Source of the DNA: Xanthomonas sp. AM6
GTDB taxonomy: Bacteria; Pseudomonadota; Gammaproteobacteria; Xanthomonadales; Xanthomonadaceae
DNA length: 64,000 nucleotides
Assembly (NCBI RefSeq): GCF_025665335.1
Contig: NZ_CP106869.1
Location: 3,374,501-3,438,500, forward strand
Reading direction: 5' to 3'
Shown: positions 17,632 to 25,970 of the stretch, piece by piece
Layout of the letters: each line of letters begins with the position of its first letter
Position numbering within the stretch: position 1 is the first letter of the stretch
Notes under the pieces: generated by a model
What the model was told of the DNA's origin: nothing
The model's input: only the letters and a program-made list of their open reading frames with translations
Database searches by the model: none
Program-made: the position numbers and the translations under genes

Positions 17632-18635
17632 GCCGTCTCGCCTTCGGTGAAGTCCTGCGACGTGCTGCCGCCCAGGCTGGGGCCGACAGAAGCGCCCGGC
17701 ACGCTGAGCTGGCCAGCGTCGCCGATCGGGATGTGCGGCTCGCCGCGGAAGTGGTTCACCCGCTCCAGCGCCCACCAGCGCAGGCAGCCGTGGTCCGCGT
17801 CGTCCCACTGCTTGCTGCAGTCCGGGCGGATCTCGAAGCTGTCGCCTACCTGCATCGGATAGTCGGTCTTGAACGAGAGCGTGACCTCGCCCCCCGCTGT
17901 GTTGCTCTCGATCTCGGTGTCGCGACCGGCGTTCAACCCAGTCTTCCAGTACACCTTGCCCGGGGACAGTTCGTCCGCGCCGAACGCCGCCGCCACGTCT
18001 GCGGAAGCGAACGTGATGTTCGTCTCCAGCCCAACAGCGGTGATCGTGCCGGCGACCAGCAGGCTCGTGGCGTCGAAGCCACACGGAAAGCGTTGCTCCG
18101 GCACGTCGCCGCCGGTGCCGATGGGCTGGCTGCCGAAGGTCGCCCTGCAGGTCAGGGAATCCCGCTCGACCACCGACTGCCGCAGGCGCTTCGTCTTGCC
18201 GAACAGCTCTTCGACGAACGATAGGCCGTCGTCGTTGATGGACACGCGCCCGATCTCGCCGGCACCGAGCACGACGTGGCCCTGGCTCAGGTCCTCGTAG
18301 TTGACGAGGTAGGCCACCCATCGCGCGTAGTCGTAGACGCCGGCGCGAATGTCTGCCTCGCTGATCGGGAGGTCGAATTCCGGCAGCAGGCCGGTCGCCT
18401 CCGCGTTGTCGACGCTCATGTCCATGCCCGCGGCCATCGTGCTGAGCTGCATGCCGATGATCGGCGAATAGGCGACCGCGCCGTCGCCGTCGTCGTACAC
18501 CACTTCCCGATCGGTCATGACGGCGCCGTAGGGAGCCACGCCGGGACGTACGGACGCTATGCGTAGCAGCACCGTCGTGGTGGTCGCGTCCTGCGCCAGG
18601 TGGGCGCGGAGCGCGATGGGGATGTTCCGCGGCAT
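17628..18635 (-). CDS. DUF2163 tail protein (GTA gp13-like)
   Basis: This 335-residue protein shows DUF2163 features: an N-terminal MPRNIPIALRAHLAQDATTTTVLLRI, DVSVDN-like MDMSVDNAEATGLL, and a Cys/Trp-rich C-terminus (PDCSKQWDDADHGCLRWWALERVNHFRGEPHIP). It is a distal tail/hub component. It lies between the DUF2460 and NlpC genes, the conserved GTA-like order. Confidence 0.88.
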   Translation of the reverse strand: MPRNIPIALRAHLAQDATTTTVLLRIASVRPGVAPYGAVMTDREVVYDDGDGAVAYSPIIGMQLSTMAAGMDMSVDNAEATGLLPEFDLPISEADIRAGVYDYARWVAYLVNYEDLSQGHVVLGAGEIGRVSINDDGLSFVEELFGKTKRLRQSVVERDSLTCRATFGSQPIGTGGDVPEQRFPCGFDATSLLVAGTITAVGLETNITFASADVAAAFGADELSPGKVYWKTGLNAGRDTEIESNTAGGEVTLSFKTDYPMQVGDSFEIRPDCSKQWDDADHGCLRWWALERVNHFRGEPHIPIGDAGQLSVPGASVGPSLGGSTSQDFTEGETA

Positions 18636-19234
18636 CAGCTCTCTTCCTCCGGCGGCGGCACTTCCAGAAGTTCCACTTGGCCGTTGGTCGCGTTCACGTT
18701 GTCCAGGGTGAAAGGCAGGTTGTCCTGGTCAAACCGCACCCACACGTCGAACTCTCCGGTCCAGCGCAGCACGTGGCCGTCTGCCGGTGGCGCCGCGAAG
18801 GTCACCGTCCCGCGCTCCATATCGACCACGGGCGAAACCGGCGCGCCGTTGTCGGTGATGGTCGCGGCCACGATCGCGTACACCGGACGTTCGTACGAGA
18901 TGCCGTCGATCGTGGAAAACTTCGCCAGTTGGAACTTCGTCTGCACGCCGTCGCCGATCGCGAAGATCTCGTTCGCCGCCTGGAAGTCGAGGTAGTCCTT
19001 GAACCGGAAGCAGTGCAGCTTCCCGCGGCACACCATGTGCATGCGCTTCAACTCCCGATAGGCCTCCTTCGAGATGTTGAGAAACGGTGCGGTGTAACTG
19101 TGCCGCGCGATGCTCCAGTCGGCGTTGCGGCGCTCGCGGCCGTTGGCCATCTCCACGATCCGCGTCGAGAAGTTGGGGCCGCCCTCGAACCCGTAGCCCG
19201 GGCACGGCGGCAGATAGGCATCCAGGTACGCCAT
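18635..19234 (-). CDS. DUF2460 distal tail protein (GTA gp12-like)
   Basis: This 199-residue protein matches DUF2460: YGFEGGPNFSTRIVEMANGRERRNADWSIARHSY, then FRFKDYLDFQA, and late WTGEFDVWVRFD. It is the distal tail ring joining the tube to the hub. It overlaps its neighbours by single bases. Confidence 0.9.
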   Translation of the reverse strand: MAYLDAYLPPCPGYGFEGGPNFSTRIVEMANGRERRNADWSIARHSYTAPFLNISKEAYRELKRMHMVCRGKLHCFRFKDYLDFQAANEIFAIGDGVQTKFQLAKFSTIDGISYERPVYAIVAATITDNGAPVSPVVDMERGTVTFAAPPADGHVLRWTGEFDVWVRFDQDNLPFTLDNVNATNGQVELLEVPPPEEES

Positions 19235-21411
19235 CAGCTGATCCCTCGCGAGGTGGCGGCGTTCGCCTTCCGGCCGACGTCCGCCGCGATCTGCTGCTTC
19301 GACCTACGATCCAGGCGCCCCTGCGTGTTGAAGTTGTTGATCTGCGTAAGGCCCCGGCCGCCGCCGCCGGCAGTGATCGCCTGCGTCTGCGGCGCGGTGT
19401 AGACGCGGCCCGCGGTCCTGGGAACGAACATCTCCGGGCCGTCTTCACCGACGAGGTAGGCCCGATCTCCCAGGATGTCGCCGCCGCTCGCCTTGGCGCC
19501 GCCGAAGGCGCCGATGATCGTGCCGATCCAGTCGCTCCAGCCGCCGCCCTGCGGGGCGCCAGCTGCCGTGCCGCCGCTCCCACCGAATGCGCCGGCCAAC
19601 GAGGAAAGCCAACCGCCCGCGGCGCTTCCGCCGTTCTCGCCCTGCTTGCCGAACAGCTTGTCGGCCCAGCCATCCGCCACCATCTTCGCCAGCCGATCGT
19701 TGATCGAGTCCAGGAAGTCCATCAGCGCTTCCTTCGCCGAAGAGCTACCGCGAATCAGGTCCTTCGCCGCGTCTGAGAACGAATCGCGGAAGTCATCCTG
19801 CAGGTCGATGCTGCGTTGCATCGCCTCGCCTTCTTCGTACAGCTGATCCGAGAGGCGCCCGATCGCGTCGCGCTGGGCCTCGGTGGCGCCGACGCCGAGA
19901 TAGCGCAGCTCGATCTCGCGCTGACGCTCCTTGTTGCTCTTGCCGAGCAGGTCGATCTCGAACTGCAAGTCGGCCGCGTGGTCCTGGAAGGACTTGGCCT
20001 GGTCCGCCACCGCGCGGGCGTAGTCCTCCGACTGCTGGTTGACCTCCTGCTGCGCCGCGCGCTCCAGCTCCAGCAGATCCACCTGCGCCTGCTTGTCCGT
20101 CAGGCCCTGCTTCTGTGCCGCGCTGAGCTTCGACAGCTCGCCGCTCTGCAGGTCGAACGCCAGCTTCGCCATCGCGCTACTGTTGCCGTTCAGCGCGATC
20201 TGCTGTTCCAGCTGCTCGTTGATGCTCTTGTAGGCCGCGGCGAGCTTGTCGGCTTCCTTCTCGGCCTCGGACTTGCCGCCGCGTCCATCCCCGGACTTAG
20301 GGGGCTTCGGAGGATTGAATACTCCCGCGAGATCAACCTGGGTGTCGGCCGGCGTACGCCCTGGCGAATGGCGAGACCTGGTGCCGCCTTGGCGCTTCTT
20401 GGTTCCCTTCTCGTTCTCCAGGGGGTCTCCAAATCCCGCAAGGAGGGAGGCATCAACAGTCAGTGAGGCACCGTTGACAATTTGACTCCAATCAAGGCCG
20501 ACAACGCCTTTGGCAATCTCGGCCAAGCCCTGCAGGGCGATCGTCGTTCCTTGGATACGATCATCCAACCATTGCAGCGGGATCATCGCGACCTCGATCG
20601 CGCCGCCAAGAACTCGCAGCACATTCCCGATGTCCTCGGCGACCACCTGCAGCTTCTCGCCATCACGTGCACCGTCGAGGAACTTGTTCTGTAGGTCGAC
20701 CAGATCGGGAAGAAGATCCGCGGCGACAGCGTTCGCAACGCCGGTGAGGAACAGCTTCATGCGGCTGAGGTTGTCGTTGAATTCCTCGGCGTTGGCCCCG
20801 GCTTCGGTGCTGATGACCTGGCCGAACGCGGCCGCCTCGTCGGCTGCATCCCTGAGCCCACTCGACCCGTCCTTCAGCAGCGGGATCAGGTTCTGGAAGC
20901 TGCGGCCGAAGATGTTCAGGCCAGCGGCGATGATCTCCGGCGAGCCTTTCTGCTCTTCGAAGACGTCGGCGAAGTCCTTGAAGACGTCGGTCGAGCTACG
21001 CAGGTTTCCGGCGGTATCGGCGACCTCGATGCCCAGCGCCTTGAAGATCTTGGCCTGCTGGGACGCCGGGTCCAGCGCCTCCGCCTGCGCCTTCGTCAGG
21101 CGCCCGAGCGAGGTCTGCAGGTCGGTCATCGCCACATCGGCCAGGCCGGCGGCGTAGCTGAGCTTGGAGAACTCTTCGGTGGTGGTGCCGGAGCGCTGCG
21201 CCGCCTTGCTGATGTCGTCCATCGTGTTGACGGACTGCTGCAGAAGCGCCGCGGTCGCCGTCGCGGCCGTGGCCAGCGCCGCGCCGATGGCGGTGCCGGC
21301 GTCCTTGGCCTCCCGCTCGAACTTTTTCAGCCGCTTCGACGCCCGATCCGTGTCGGTGACGAAGCTGCCGGTGCGCATCAGCAGATCGATAACGATGGAA
21401 CCTGCTGCCAT
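19234..21411 (-). CDS. Tail tape measure protein
   Basis: This 725-residue protein begins GSIVIDLLMRTGSFVTDTDRASKRLKKFEREAKDAG, followed by a hydrophobic Ala/Thr segment and long coiled-coil-forming helices (EQLEQQIALNGNSS..., LLELERAAQQEVNQQSEDYARAVADQ). The C-terminus is Gly-rich (GGSAAGGWLSSLAGAFGGSGG), then LVGEDGPEMFVPRTAGRVY, a motif common at the end of tape measures. Its length sets tail length. The start lies 5 bases downstream of the GT reading-frame stop. Confidence 0.92.
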   Translation of the reverse strand: MAAGSIVIDLLMRTGSFVTDTDRASKRLKKFEREAKDAGTAIGAALATAATATAALLQQSVNTMDDISKAAQRSGTTTEEFSKLSYAAGLADVAMTDLQTSLGRLTKAQAEALDPASQQAKIFKALGIEVADTAGNLRSSTDVFKDFADVFEEQKGSPEIIAAGLNIFGRSFQNLIPLLKDGSSGLRDAADEAAAFGQVISTEAGANAEEFNDNLSRMKLFLTGVANAVAADLLPDLVDLQNKFLDGARDGEKLQVVAEDIGNVLRVLGGAIEVAMIPLQWLDDRIQGTTIALQGLAEIAKGVVGLDWSQIVNGASLTVDASLLAGFGDPLENEKGTKKRQGGTRSRHSPGRTPADTQVDLAGVFNPPKPPKSGDGRGGKSEAEKEADKLAAAYKSINEQLEQQIALNGNSSAMAKLAFDLQSGELSKLSAAQKQGLTDKQAQVDLLELERAAQQEVNQQSEDYARAVADQAKSFQDHAADLQFEIDLLGKSNKERQREIELRYLGVGATEAQRDAIGRLSDQLYEEGEAMQRSIDLQDDFRDSFSDAAKDLIRGSSSAKEALMDFLDSINDRLAKMVADGWADKLFGKQGENGGSAAGGWLSSLAGAFGGSGGTAAGAPQGGGWSDWIGTIIGAFGGAKASGGDILGDRAYLVGEDGPEMFVPRTAGRVYTAPQTQAITAGGGGRGLTQINNFNTQGRLDRRSKQQIAADVGRKANAATSRGIS

Positions 21412-21415
21412 GGGT

Positions 21416-22038
21416 CTAGCTCCTGAGGGGCGGGCGCAGGCCGAAGGCCCGCATGGTTGCGACGTCGGCGTCTTCGTACCCGGCGAAGGCCGGATCGGGT
21501 GCCAGGAAATCCATTGTTGCGTCGAACTTCGCGCCGTTCGAGGCGGCCATCACCGCGGCCGGGCGGTGGAAGCGGTGACGGTCATCGAATGGGTAAAGCA
21601 GGTAGTACGCATGCCATGAGTCGATCTCCGACTGCGGCAGCAGATCGATCTCCCAGATGAACTTGCCGAGCGCTAGCCCAAGGGCGTGTCGGAACCACGC
21701 GGGCCCTCGCTCGGCGAGTCTTTTTTTTCCTCTTCGACCGTGCGCGACACCGCGATGACGTGCGGGAACAGGACGTTGATCGCGTCGATGGAGAGGGCCT
21801 TGGCCTCTTCGTTCGTGAGCGTCGGCCGGCCGCGCGCGTCCTCGCAGAGGCTGCAGGCGATCAGGCGCTGCATCGCGAAGATGCGCACGTTCTCGTCCTC
21901 GGAACGGGTGTCGCGCTGGAAGCGGAAGAACTCGCCGCCGGTGACGGGCTTGAACCAGGTGGTGTGCTTCTGGCCATCGGCGAGCGTGATCTCGCGCTCG
22001 ACCGCGGTGGAAGGAGTGAGGAGGAGCTTTTTGTCCAT
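21416..22038 (-). CDS. Tail assembly chaperone fusion made by -1 frameshift (lambda gpGT-like)
   Basis: The zero frame of the G-like gene contains GAG GAA AAA AAA GAC, a run of eight A (21721-21728). A -1 slip there moves ribosomes into a frame open to the TAG at 21416-21418, adding a tail that reads LAERGPAWFRHALGLALGKFIWEIDLLPQSEIDSWHAYYLLYPFDDRHRF and ends GYEDADVATMRAFGLRPPLRS. This is the T-like domain. The fusion would be 207 residues. The T frame has no start or Shine-Dalgarno of its own, and its position before the tape measure matches lambda G/GT. Coordinates include the single re-read base. Confidence 0.8.
21673..22038 (-). CDS. Tail assembly chaperone, zero-frame product (lambda gpG-like)
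   Basis: This 121-residue protein (MDKKLLLTPSTAVEREITLADGQKHTTWFKPVTGGEFFRFQRD...) ends in EEEKKDSPSEGPRGSDTPLG, the charged end that carries the slippery sequence. It is short, soluble and placed between the tail tube and tape measure genes, as for tail chaperones. It provides the major non-frameshifted product. Confidence 0.82.
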   Translation of the reverse strand: MDKKLLLTPSTAVEREITLADGQKHTTWFKPVTGGEFFRFQRDTRSEDENVRIFAMQRLIACSLCEDARGRPTLTNEEAKALSIDAINVLFPHVIAVSRTVEEEKKDSPSEGPRGSDTPLG

Positions 22039-22109
22039 GCGTCTCTGCCGTAGGTAGGTGGGACGCCGGATGCGCAGCAGCACTCCGCGCAGAGCCGACG
22101 CCGTGGGGG

Positions 22110-22619
22110 TCAGGTCGGCTGCGGGCCGTTCCAGAACGGGCGCTCCGGGCCGGAGCGCTGGATGGTCAGCGTGCCGCGCACGATCTCGTTCGTGGCCACG
22201 TCGATGTTCACCTCCGACACGTAGCCGTCGAAGCCGATGGTGGTGCGCAGCGGCGAAGCCGGCGGCACGAAGTGGCCCTCGCTGTCCAGCGTCGGGGCGA
22301 TGCCGCGGCCGTCGGAGAAGCCGACCATCCACTCCTGGTTGTCGCCGCTGGCCTTCAGATCCCACAGGGTCTGGTGGCTGAAGCTGGACGGGATGAAGTT
22401 GAACGGCACCGAGATGGCATTGGGATTGCCGAGGCCGGCCTTGTAGGTCTTGTCCTCCTCGTTGTCGAGGCAGGTGTCCTCGAGCTGATCCTTGGTGCCG
22501 CCGCCGATGCCGGTGATGCCGGTCGGGCACGCGAACTTGACGACCTGCTCCACGCTGGAACTCAGCTTGTCGACAAGGTAAAGCTCGGTTCCCTGGGTAC
22601 GAAGGGTTCCAGCGGTCAT
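22110..22619 (-). CDS. Major tail tube protein
   Basis: This 169-residue protein (MTAGTLRTQGTELYLVDKLSSSVEQVVKFACPTGITGIGG...DTCLDNEEDKTYKAGLGNPNAISVPFNFIP) fits the lambda gpV/phage tail tube N-terminal-like fold in length, start and beta content. It lies upstream of the G/GT genes, the expected place. A hairpin with a U-tract precedes it. Confidence 0.85.
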   Translation of the reverse strand: MTAGTLRTQGTELYLVDKLSSSVEQVVKFACPTGITGIGGGTKDQLEDTCLDNEEDKTYKAGLGNPNAISVPFNFIPSSFSHQTLWDLKASGDNQEWMVGFSDGRGIAPTLDSEGHFVPPASPLRTTIGFDGYVSEVNIDVATNEIVRGTLTIQRSGPERPFWNGPQPT

Positions 22620-22633
22620 TTCGATTCCTCAAT

Positions 22634-22656
22634 GAAAAAGCCGCCTTTCGGCGGCT
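22634..22656 (-). terminator. Intrinsic terminator/attenuator ahead of the major tail gene
   Basis: On the minus strand AGCCGCC pairs with GGCGGCT around a GAAA tetraloop and is followed by TTTTTCA. It lies between the tail-terminator and tail-tube genes inside the late operon, so it either needs antitermination to be passed or tunes tail gene dosage. Confidence 0.75.
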
Positions 22657-22677
22657 GGTGGTGGGTATGCCAGCGGC

Positions 22678-23040
22678 TCAGCGCTGGTCGATGAAGTCGG
22701 CCTCAATGCCGACGCGGTACAGCTTCGTGTCGGGGTCGCGGTTGTCGATCACGACCCTGTTGCAGATGAGGACGGCATCCAGTGCGGCGCGCACCGCCAA
22801 CGCGAGCCGATGCACGTCGCCGTCGCCGGTCTCGCCGCCGCAATAGCAGTCGATCTGCACGCTGGTGAAATCGCCGCACGGCGTGTCGCTCAGGTTGTCG
22901 TAGGGCTGGCCGGTGACGATCTGCCAGACGATGTACGGCCGCGCTTCCGTCTGCGCGATCTGGCCGTGCCGGCCGATCCTGTCGCCCACGATCGCGGCCA
23001 CAGCCGGCGTGCGGATGGTGCGGTAGACCTTGGGGAACAT
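22678..23040 (-). CDS. Tail completion/terminator protein (DUF3168-like)
   Basis: This 120-residue protein (MFPKVYRTIRTPAVAAIVGDRIGRHGQIAQTEARPYIVWQIVTGQPYDNLSDTPCGDFTSVQIDCYCGG) matches the DUF3168-type tail terminator, which caps the tube at the head-proximal end. Start ATG 23040 overlaps the preceding stop by one base. Confidence 0.8.
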   Translation of the reverse strand: MFPKVYRTIRTPAVAAIVGDRIGRHGQIAQTEARPYIVWQIVTGQPYDNLSDTPCGDFTSVQIDCYCGGETGDGDVHRLALAVRAALDAVLICNRVVIDNRDPDTKLYRVGIEADFIDQR

Positions 23041-23525
23041 CAGCGGCCCTTGTTCTGTTGTGCCAGCTTCTTCACGACACGATCCAGGCGCGCGACCAAG
23101 TCGGTCACCACCACGTTGATGGTCTGCGAGCCTTGCTCGATCACCGTGCGGCGGATGAAGGAACGGGCCGGCTGCTTCACCGAGCCGTATTCCTTGATCT
23201 GCGCGGACTTCAGCGTGCTGACCTGCTCCCCCTTGCGGCCGGGGTACATCTTCCGCTTGATGCGGACCAGGTAGCGCTCGCCCTTCCCGCCGATCGGCGC
23301 CTTGCCGCGGCTGGTGATGATGTTCTCCGCCAGCAGGCCGGTGGACTCTTCGCCCGGTTCGAGCACGGCCCGCAGGTTCTCGCGCTCCTTGTCGCGCAGG
23401 AAGCGCGCGCCCTTCGCCAGCGCCGACTTGACCGGGCCGCCGCGCTTGCTCACCACCTCGGGCGGCAGCGACCGCAGCGTGTTCAAGACGCCGTCGATGC
23501 CCTTGATTTCCAGCCCGCTCTTCAC
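23040..23525 (-). CDS. HK97 gp10-like head-tail connector/tail protein
   Basis: This 161-residue protein starts at a GTG overlapping the glycosyltransferase stop (GTGA). VKSGLEIKGIDGVLNTLRSLPPEV...ALAKGARFLRDKEREN and the C-terminal SAQIKEYGSVKQPARSFIRRTVIEQGSQ are characteristic of the HK97 gp10 family. The normal order (head closure - gp10 - terminator) is interrupted by three extra genes. Confidence 0.82.
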   Translation of the reverse strand: MKSGLEIKGIDGVLNTLRSLPPEVVSKRGGPVKSALAKGARFLRDKERENLRAVLEPGEESTGLLAENIITSRGKAPIGGKGERYLVRIKRKMYPGRKGEQVSTLKSAQIKEYGSVKQPARSFIRRTVIEQGSQTINVVVTDLVARLDRVVKKLAQQNKGR

Positions 23526-24202
23526 CGGTAGAACTCCGCGTCGTCCCCGATCCACGACTGCAGCAGCGCGCCGTCGGCGTCCGGCTGCCCATTGAAGTCG
23601 TCGTGGTGCCCCATGCCGATCCCGCCGCGGCCGGGCAGGCCCTTGATGCCGACCACGCGGTGCCCGCCGAACAGGTGGCGATCGCGCGCGCGGCGCCACA
23701 GCTCCAGGTCGATGAACTTGGGCCGGGCCTCGCACGCCGCGGCGAATTCCTGCAGCGCGCTGCCGCGCATCGCGGTGCTGCACAGGCTGGCGTGGCCGGT
23801 GTTCGCCAGCTGCCGGCAGCGGCGCTGCTGCACGTTGTAGTAGCGCGCCCGATGCTCGCCAACCAGCTCTGCGCGCTCCAGCGCCTGGTCGACGGTGCTG
23901 AGCCAGTCGGCCGCGTAGTGGTCGTCGTCTTCGATGATCACCAGCCGCTCGTCGGCGCCAACGGCGGCCAGGCCCTTGAGCAGGTTCCGCGCCTGCGTAT
24001 TCTGTCCGGGCGCCCAGTGCGGCGACGGACGCACCAGCACCAGCTGCCAGCGGGCGCGCTGGAACGTCACGGGCTGCGGGTCCGGGCCGTCGTCCACGAT
24101 CACCCATCGCACCATGCCGGTGTAGTCTTGCCGCGCCATCCAGCGCTCGCACAGCGCCCAGGCGGCCGGCCGAGCACCGGTGGCAGTCAGGAGCGTCAGC
24201 AC
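23522..24202 (-). CDS. GT-A fold glycosyltransferase-like protein
   Basis: This 226-residue protein starts at a GTG inside the end of the methyltransferase gene. LTLLTATGARPAAWALCERWMARQDYTGMVRWVIVDDGPDP is a nucleotide-sugar transferase beginning, and VIIEDDDHYAADWLSTVDQAL supplies a DxD-like acidic motif. Lacking a signal or TM segment, it should be cytoplasmic. Its place among structural genes suggests modification of virion proteins or an accessory surface-modification role; both are inference. Confidence 0.75.
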   Translation of the reverse strand: MLTLLTATGARPAAWALCERWMARQDYTGMVRWVIVDDGPDPQPVTFQRARWQLVLVRPSPHWAPGQNTQARNLLKGLAAVGADERLVIIEDDDHYAADWLSTVDQALERAELVGEHRARYYNVQQRRCRQLANTGHASLCSTAMRGSALQEFAAACEARPKFIDLELWRRARDRHLFGGHRVVGIKGLPGRGGIGMGHHDDFNGQPDADGALLQSWIGDDAEFYR

Positions 24203-24753
24203 CGCGCCACCGCGAAGGTATGCATCGGCAGGCGCCGGCGCGCCACGCCGCGCTCGCCGTGGTCGTTCAGCTCGATGGGAAGCTCGCCGGCGTTCTCGAG
24301 CGCCATGCTCTGGAACCCCGCGTCTTGCAACAGCAGGCGCAGGCCGCTCTGGCTGAAGCGGTAGTAGTCGTCCGGGTATCCGTGCTCGGGGAAGGCGAAC
24401 AGCGTGGTGATCACCAGCAGGCCGCCCGGCTGCAGCACGCGGCGCAGTTCCGGCAGGGCGAGCCAGGGCCGAGCCACGTGCTCCAACACCTCGGAGCAGA
24501 CGATGCCGCTGAACCGGCCCGACCATTCCGCCGGAAGCTCGTGGATGTCGGCTACCTGGTCGACGCCCTCGCCCGCCTGCATGTCGATGCCGGTCCACTG
24601 CCCCGTGGCCAGGTCGCGGTTCGTGCACCACCACGCGGCCGGGTCGTGGATGCGGCTGCCGACTTCCAGCACGTCATCGCCGAGGGCTGGCGCGTGGCGC
24701 TCGATGTAGGCGCGGATGCGGCCGCGCACCGAGTTAAGCGGCAATCTGTTCAT
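24196..24753 (-). CDS. Class I SAM-dependent methyltransferase
   Basis: This 185-residue protein has motif I DVLEVGSRIHDP, TGIDMQAGEGVDQVADIHELP, FSGIVCSEVLEHVARPWLALPELRRVLQPGGLLVITT (motifs II-III) and FAFPEHGYPDDYYRFSQSGLRLLL. This is the pattern of small-molecule/sugar methyltransferases found in polysaccharide loci. It lies next to the glycosyltransferase and overlaps both neighbours, so the three genes form one module. Confidence 0.82.
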   Translation of the reverse strand: MNRLPLNSVRGRIRAYIERHAPALGDDVLEVGSRIHDPAAWWCTNRDLATGQWTGIDMQAGEGVDQVADIHELPAEWSGRFSGIVCSEVLEHVARPWLALPELRRVLQPGGLLVITTLFAFPEHGYPDDYYRFSQSGLRLLLQDAGFQSMALENAGELPIELNDHGERGVARRRLPMHTFAVARC

Positions 24754-25237
24754 CGAATTCGAAGCACCTGAGGGCGGAACCGGGGGTGCAGTTCACGACG
24801 CGGACGTGCGGGTGCTGCCGCGCCCACTGTGCGAACTGCTGCTTGTGGATCTCGCGCCGTGCCGGCGCCGTGTTGGTGAGGCCGTTGGTGTACGGCCCGA
24901 AGAAGTGAGAGCCCTGCAGATCGAAGCCGTGCAGACGGACCAGCGTGGCACCCAGGTGGGCCGCAACTGCCAGCGCGAGCACGCCGCTGTTCCAGTTGGT
25001 CAGCGCGCCGGCCAGCTGATGCACGCCCGCGATCCGATGACTGCTGTAGCGTTCGCCGGCGAACTCGCGAGCCGCCGGGTACTTGTCCCACCACTGCCGA
25101 TCGCTGGCCGCCAGGAACTCCGCCCACGGTGCCAGTTCGAAGGCGTTGCTCACGACACCGACGCGGCGCGCGCGCAGTCGCTCCGCCAGTTCAGCCGATG
25201 CGCTCGGCCCTGGCCCCAGAAGGTCGATCTCGATCAT
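24734..25237 (-). CDS. DUF115/Rossmann-like phage protein of the glycan module
   Basis: This 167-residue protein starts at ATG 25237. MIEIDLLGPGPSASAELAERLRARRVGVVSNAFELAPWAEFLAASDRQWWDKYP, with LTNWNSGVLALAVAAHLGATLVRLHGFDLQGSHFFG, has the GPS...W...D...G(F/Y)D layout seen in DUF115 and sialyltransferase-like proteins. This assignment is tentative. It is coupled to the methyltransferase and glycosyltransferase genes. Confidence 0.5.
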   Translation of the reverse strand: MIEIDLLGPGPSASAELAERLRARRVGVVSNAFELAPWAEFLAASDRQWWDKYPAAREFAGERYSSHRIAGVHQLAGALTNWNSGVLALAVAAHLGATLVRLHGFDLQGSHFFGPYTNGLTNTAPARREIHKQQFAQWARQHPHVRVVNCTPGSALRCFEFDEQIAA

Positions 25238-25575
25238 TGGCCGTCGTTGACCCCGGCCGACACGGGGATGGTGATGTACTCCAGCCCCGAGGCCTTGTCC
25301 GGCAGCAGGCCGGCGATGTTGTAGACCTGGCCGCGGTGCAGGATCCGCATCGTCGGCGCGAGGCCGGCTCGGTAGCGGATGGTGATCCGCGCCGTCACCG
25401 CGGCCTGAGTCTGGCTGGACTGGACGAACTCGCGCGCCGACAGCGGCTCCACCGCCGCCCAGACCGTGGCCACGTCGACCCATGCAGTCTGCGACACGCC
25501 GTCGCTGTCCCTGGTCGTCTCCTGCTGCTGGATCAGCACCCGGTGCCGAAGCTCGCCCGCCGCCACGTTGCTCAT
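25234..25575 (-). CDS. Head closure protein (SPP1 gp16/head-tail adaptor family)
   Basis: This 113-residue protein starts at ATG 25575. AGELRHRVLIQQQETTRDSDGVSQTAWVDVATVWAAVEPLSAREF and ITIRYRAGLAPTMRILHRGQVYNIAG are diagnostic of the phage head-tail joining/adaptor family. Confidence 0.88.
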   Translation of the reverse strand: MSNVAAGELRHRVLIQQQETTRDSDGVSQTAWVDVATVWAAVEPLSAREFVQSSQTQAAVTARITIRYRAGLAPTMRILHRGQVYNIAGLLPDKASGLEYITIPVSAGVNDGQ

Positions 25576-25970
25576 CAGGCCACCGTCGTGCGGCGCAGCG
25601 GCGCCAGCTGTGCGGTGGCGGCCCTCGACAGCACGTAGCCATAACCGGCGTCGGCCGGGACGACGTTGTCGCCCTCGCCTTCCCGGTAGCGGTACTGCGA
25701 AGCCAGCTCCAGCAGCGTGGCGGCGATCACCGAGGGGTGCAGGATCAGCGCGCCATTGCTGTCCTCGGCCGGCAGCGGGATGCCGGCGCTGTCGCGCACC
25801 AGGTCGCCGTTCGAATCGCGCAGCAGCACGTACAGGCGCCACTCCTGCTTCAGCCATGCCGCGACCGAGGCCGACACGGCCGGGATCCAGATGGCCAGCC
25901 AGCGATCATCGGCGCCGCTGTCGATGCGCAGATGCTCGCGGGCATCTGCCGCGGTGACGAAATCAGCCAT
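25575..25970 (-). CDS. Head-tail connector (HK97 gp6-like)
   Basis: This 131-residue protein begins MADFVTAADAREHLRIDSGADDRWLAIWIPAVSASVAAWL, typical of the gp6-like adaptor ring that binds the portal. It precedes the head closure gene and overlaps the repeat protein gene by 8 bases. Confidence 0.82.
   Translation of the reverse strand: MADFVTAADAREHLRIDSGADDRWLAIWIPAVSASVAAWLKQEWRLYVLLRDSNGDLVRDSAGIPLPAEDSNGALILHPSVIAATLLELASQYRYREGEGDNVVPADAGYGYVLSRAATAQLAPLRRTTVA

Noticed and set aside
24203-24634. N-terminal extension of the glycosyltransferase frame
   Set aside because: The extension is antisense-like Arg/Ala/Pro-rich sequence inside the methyltransferase gene; the GTG at 24202 starts exactly where GT similarity begins.
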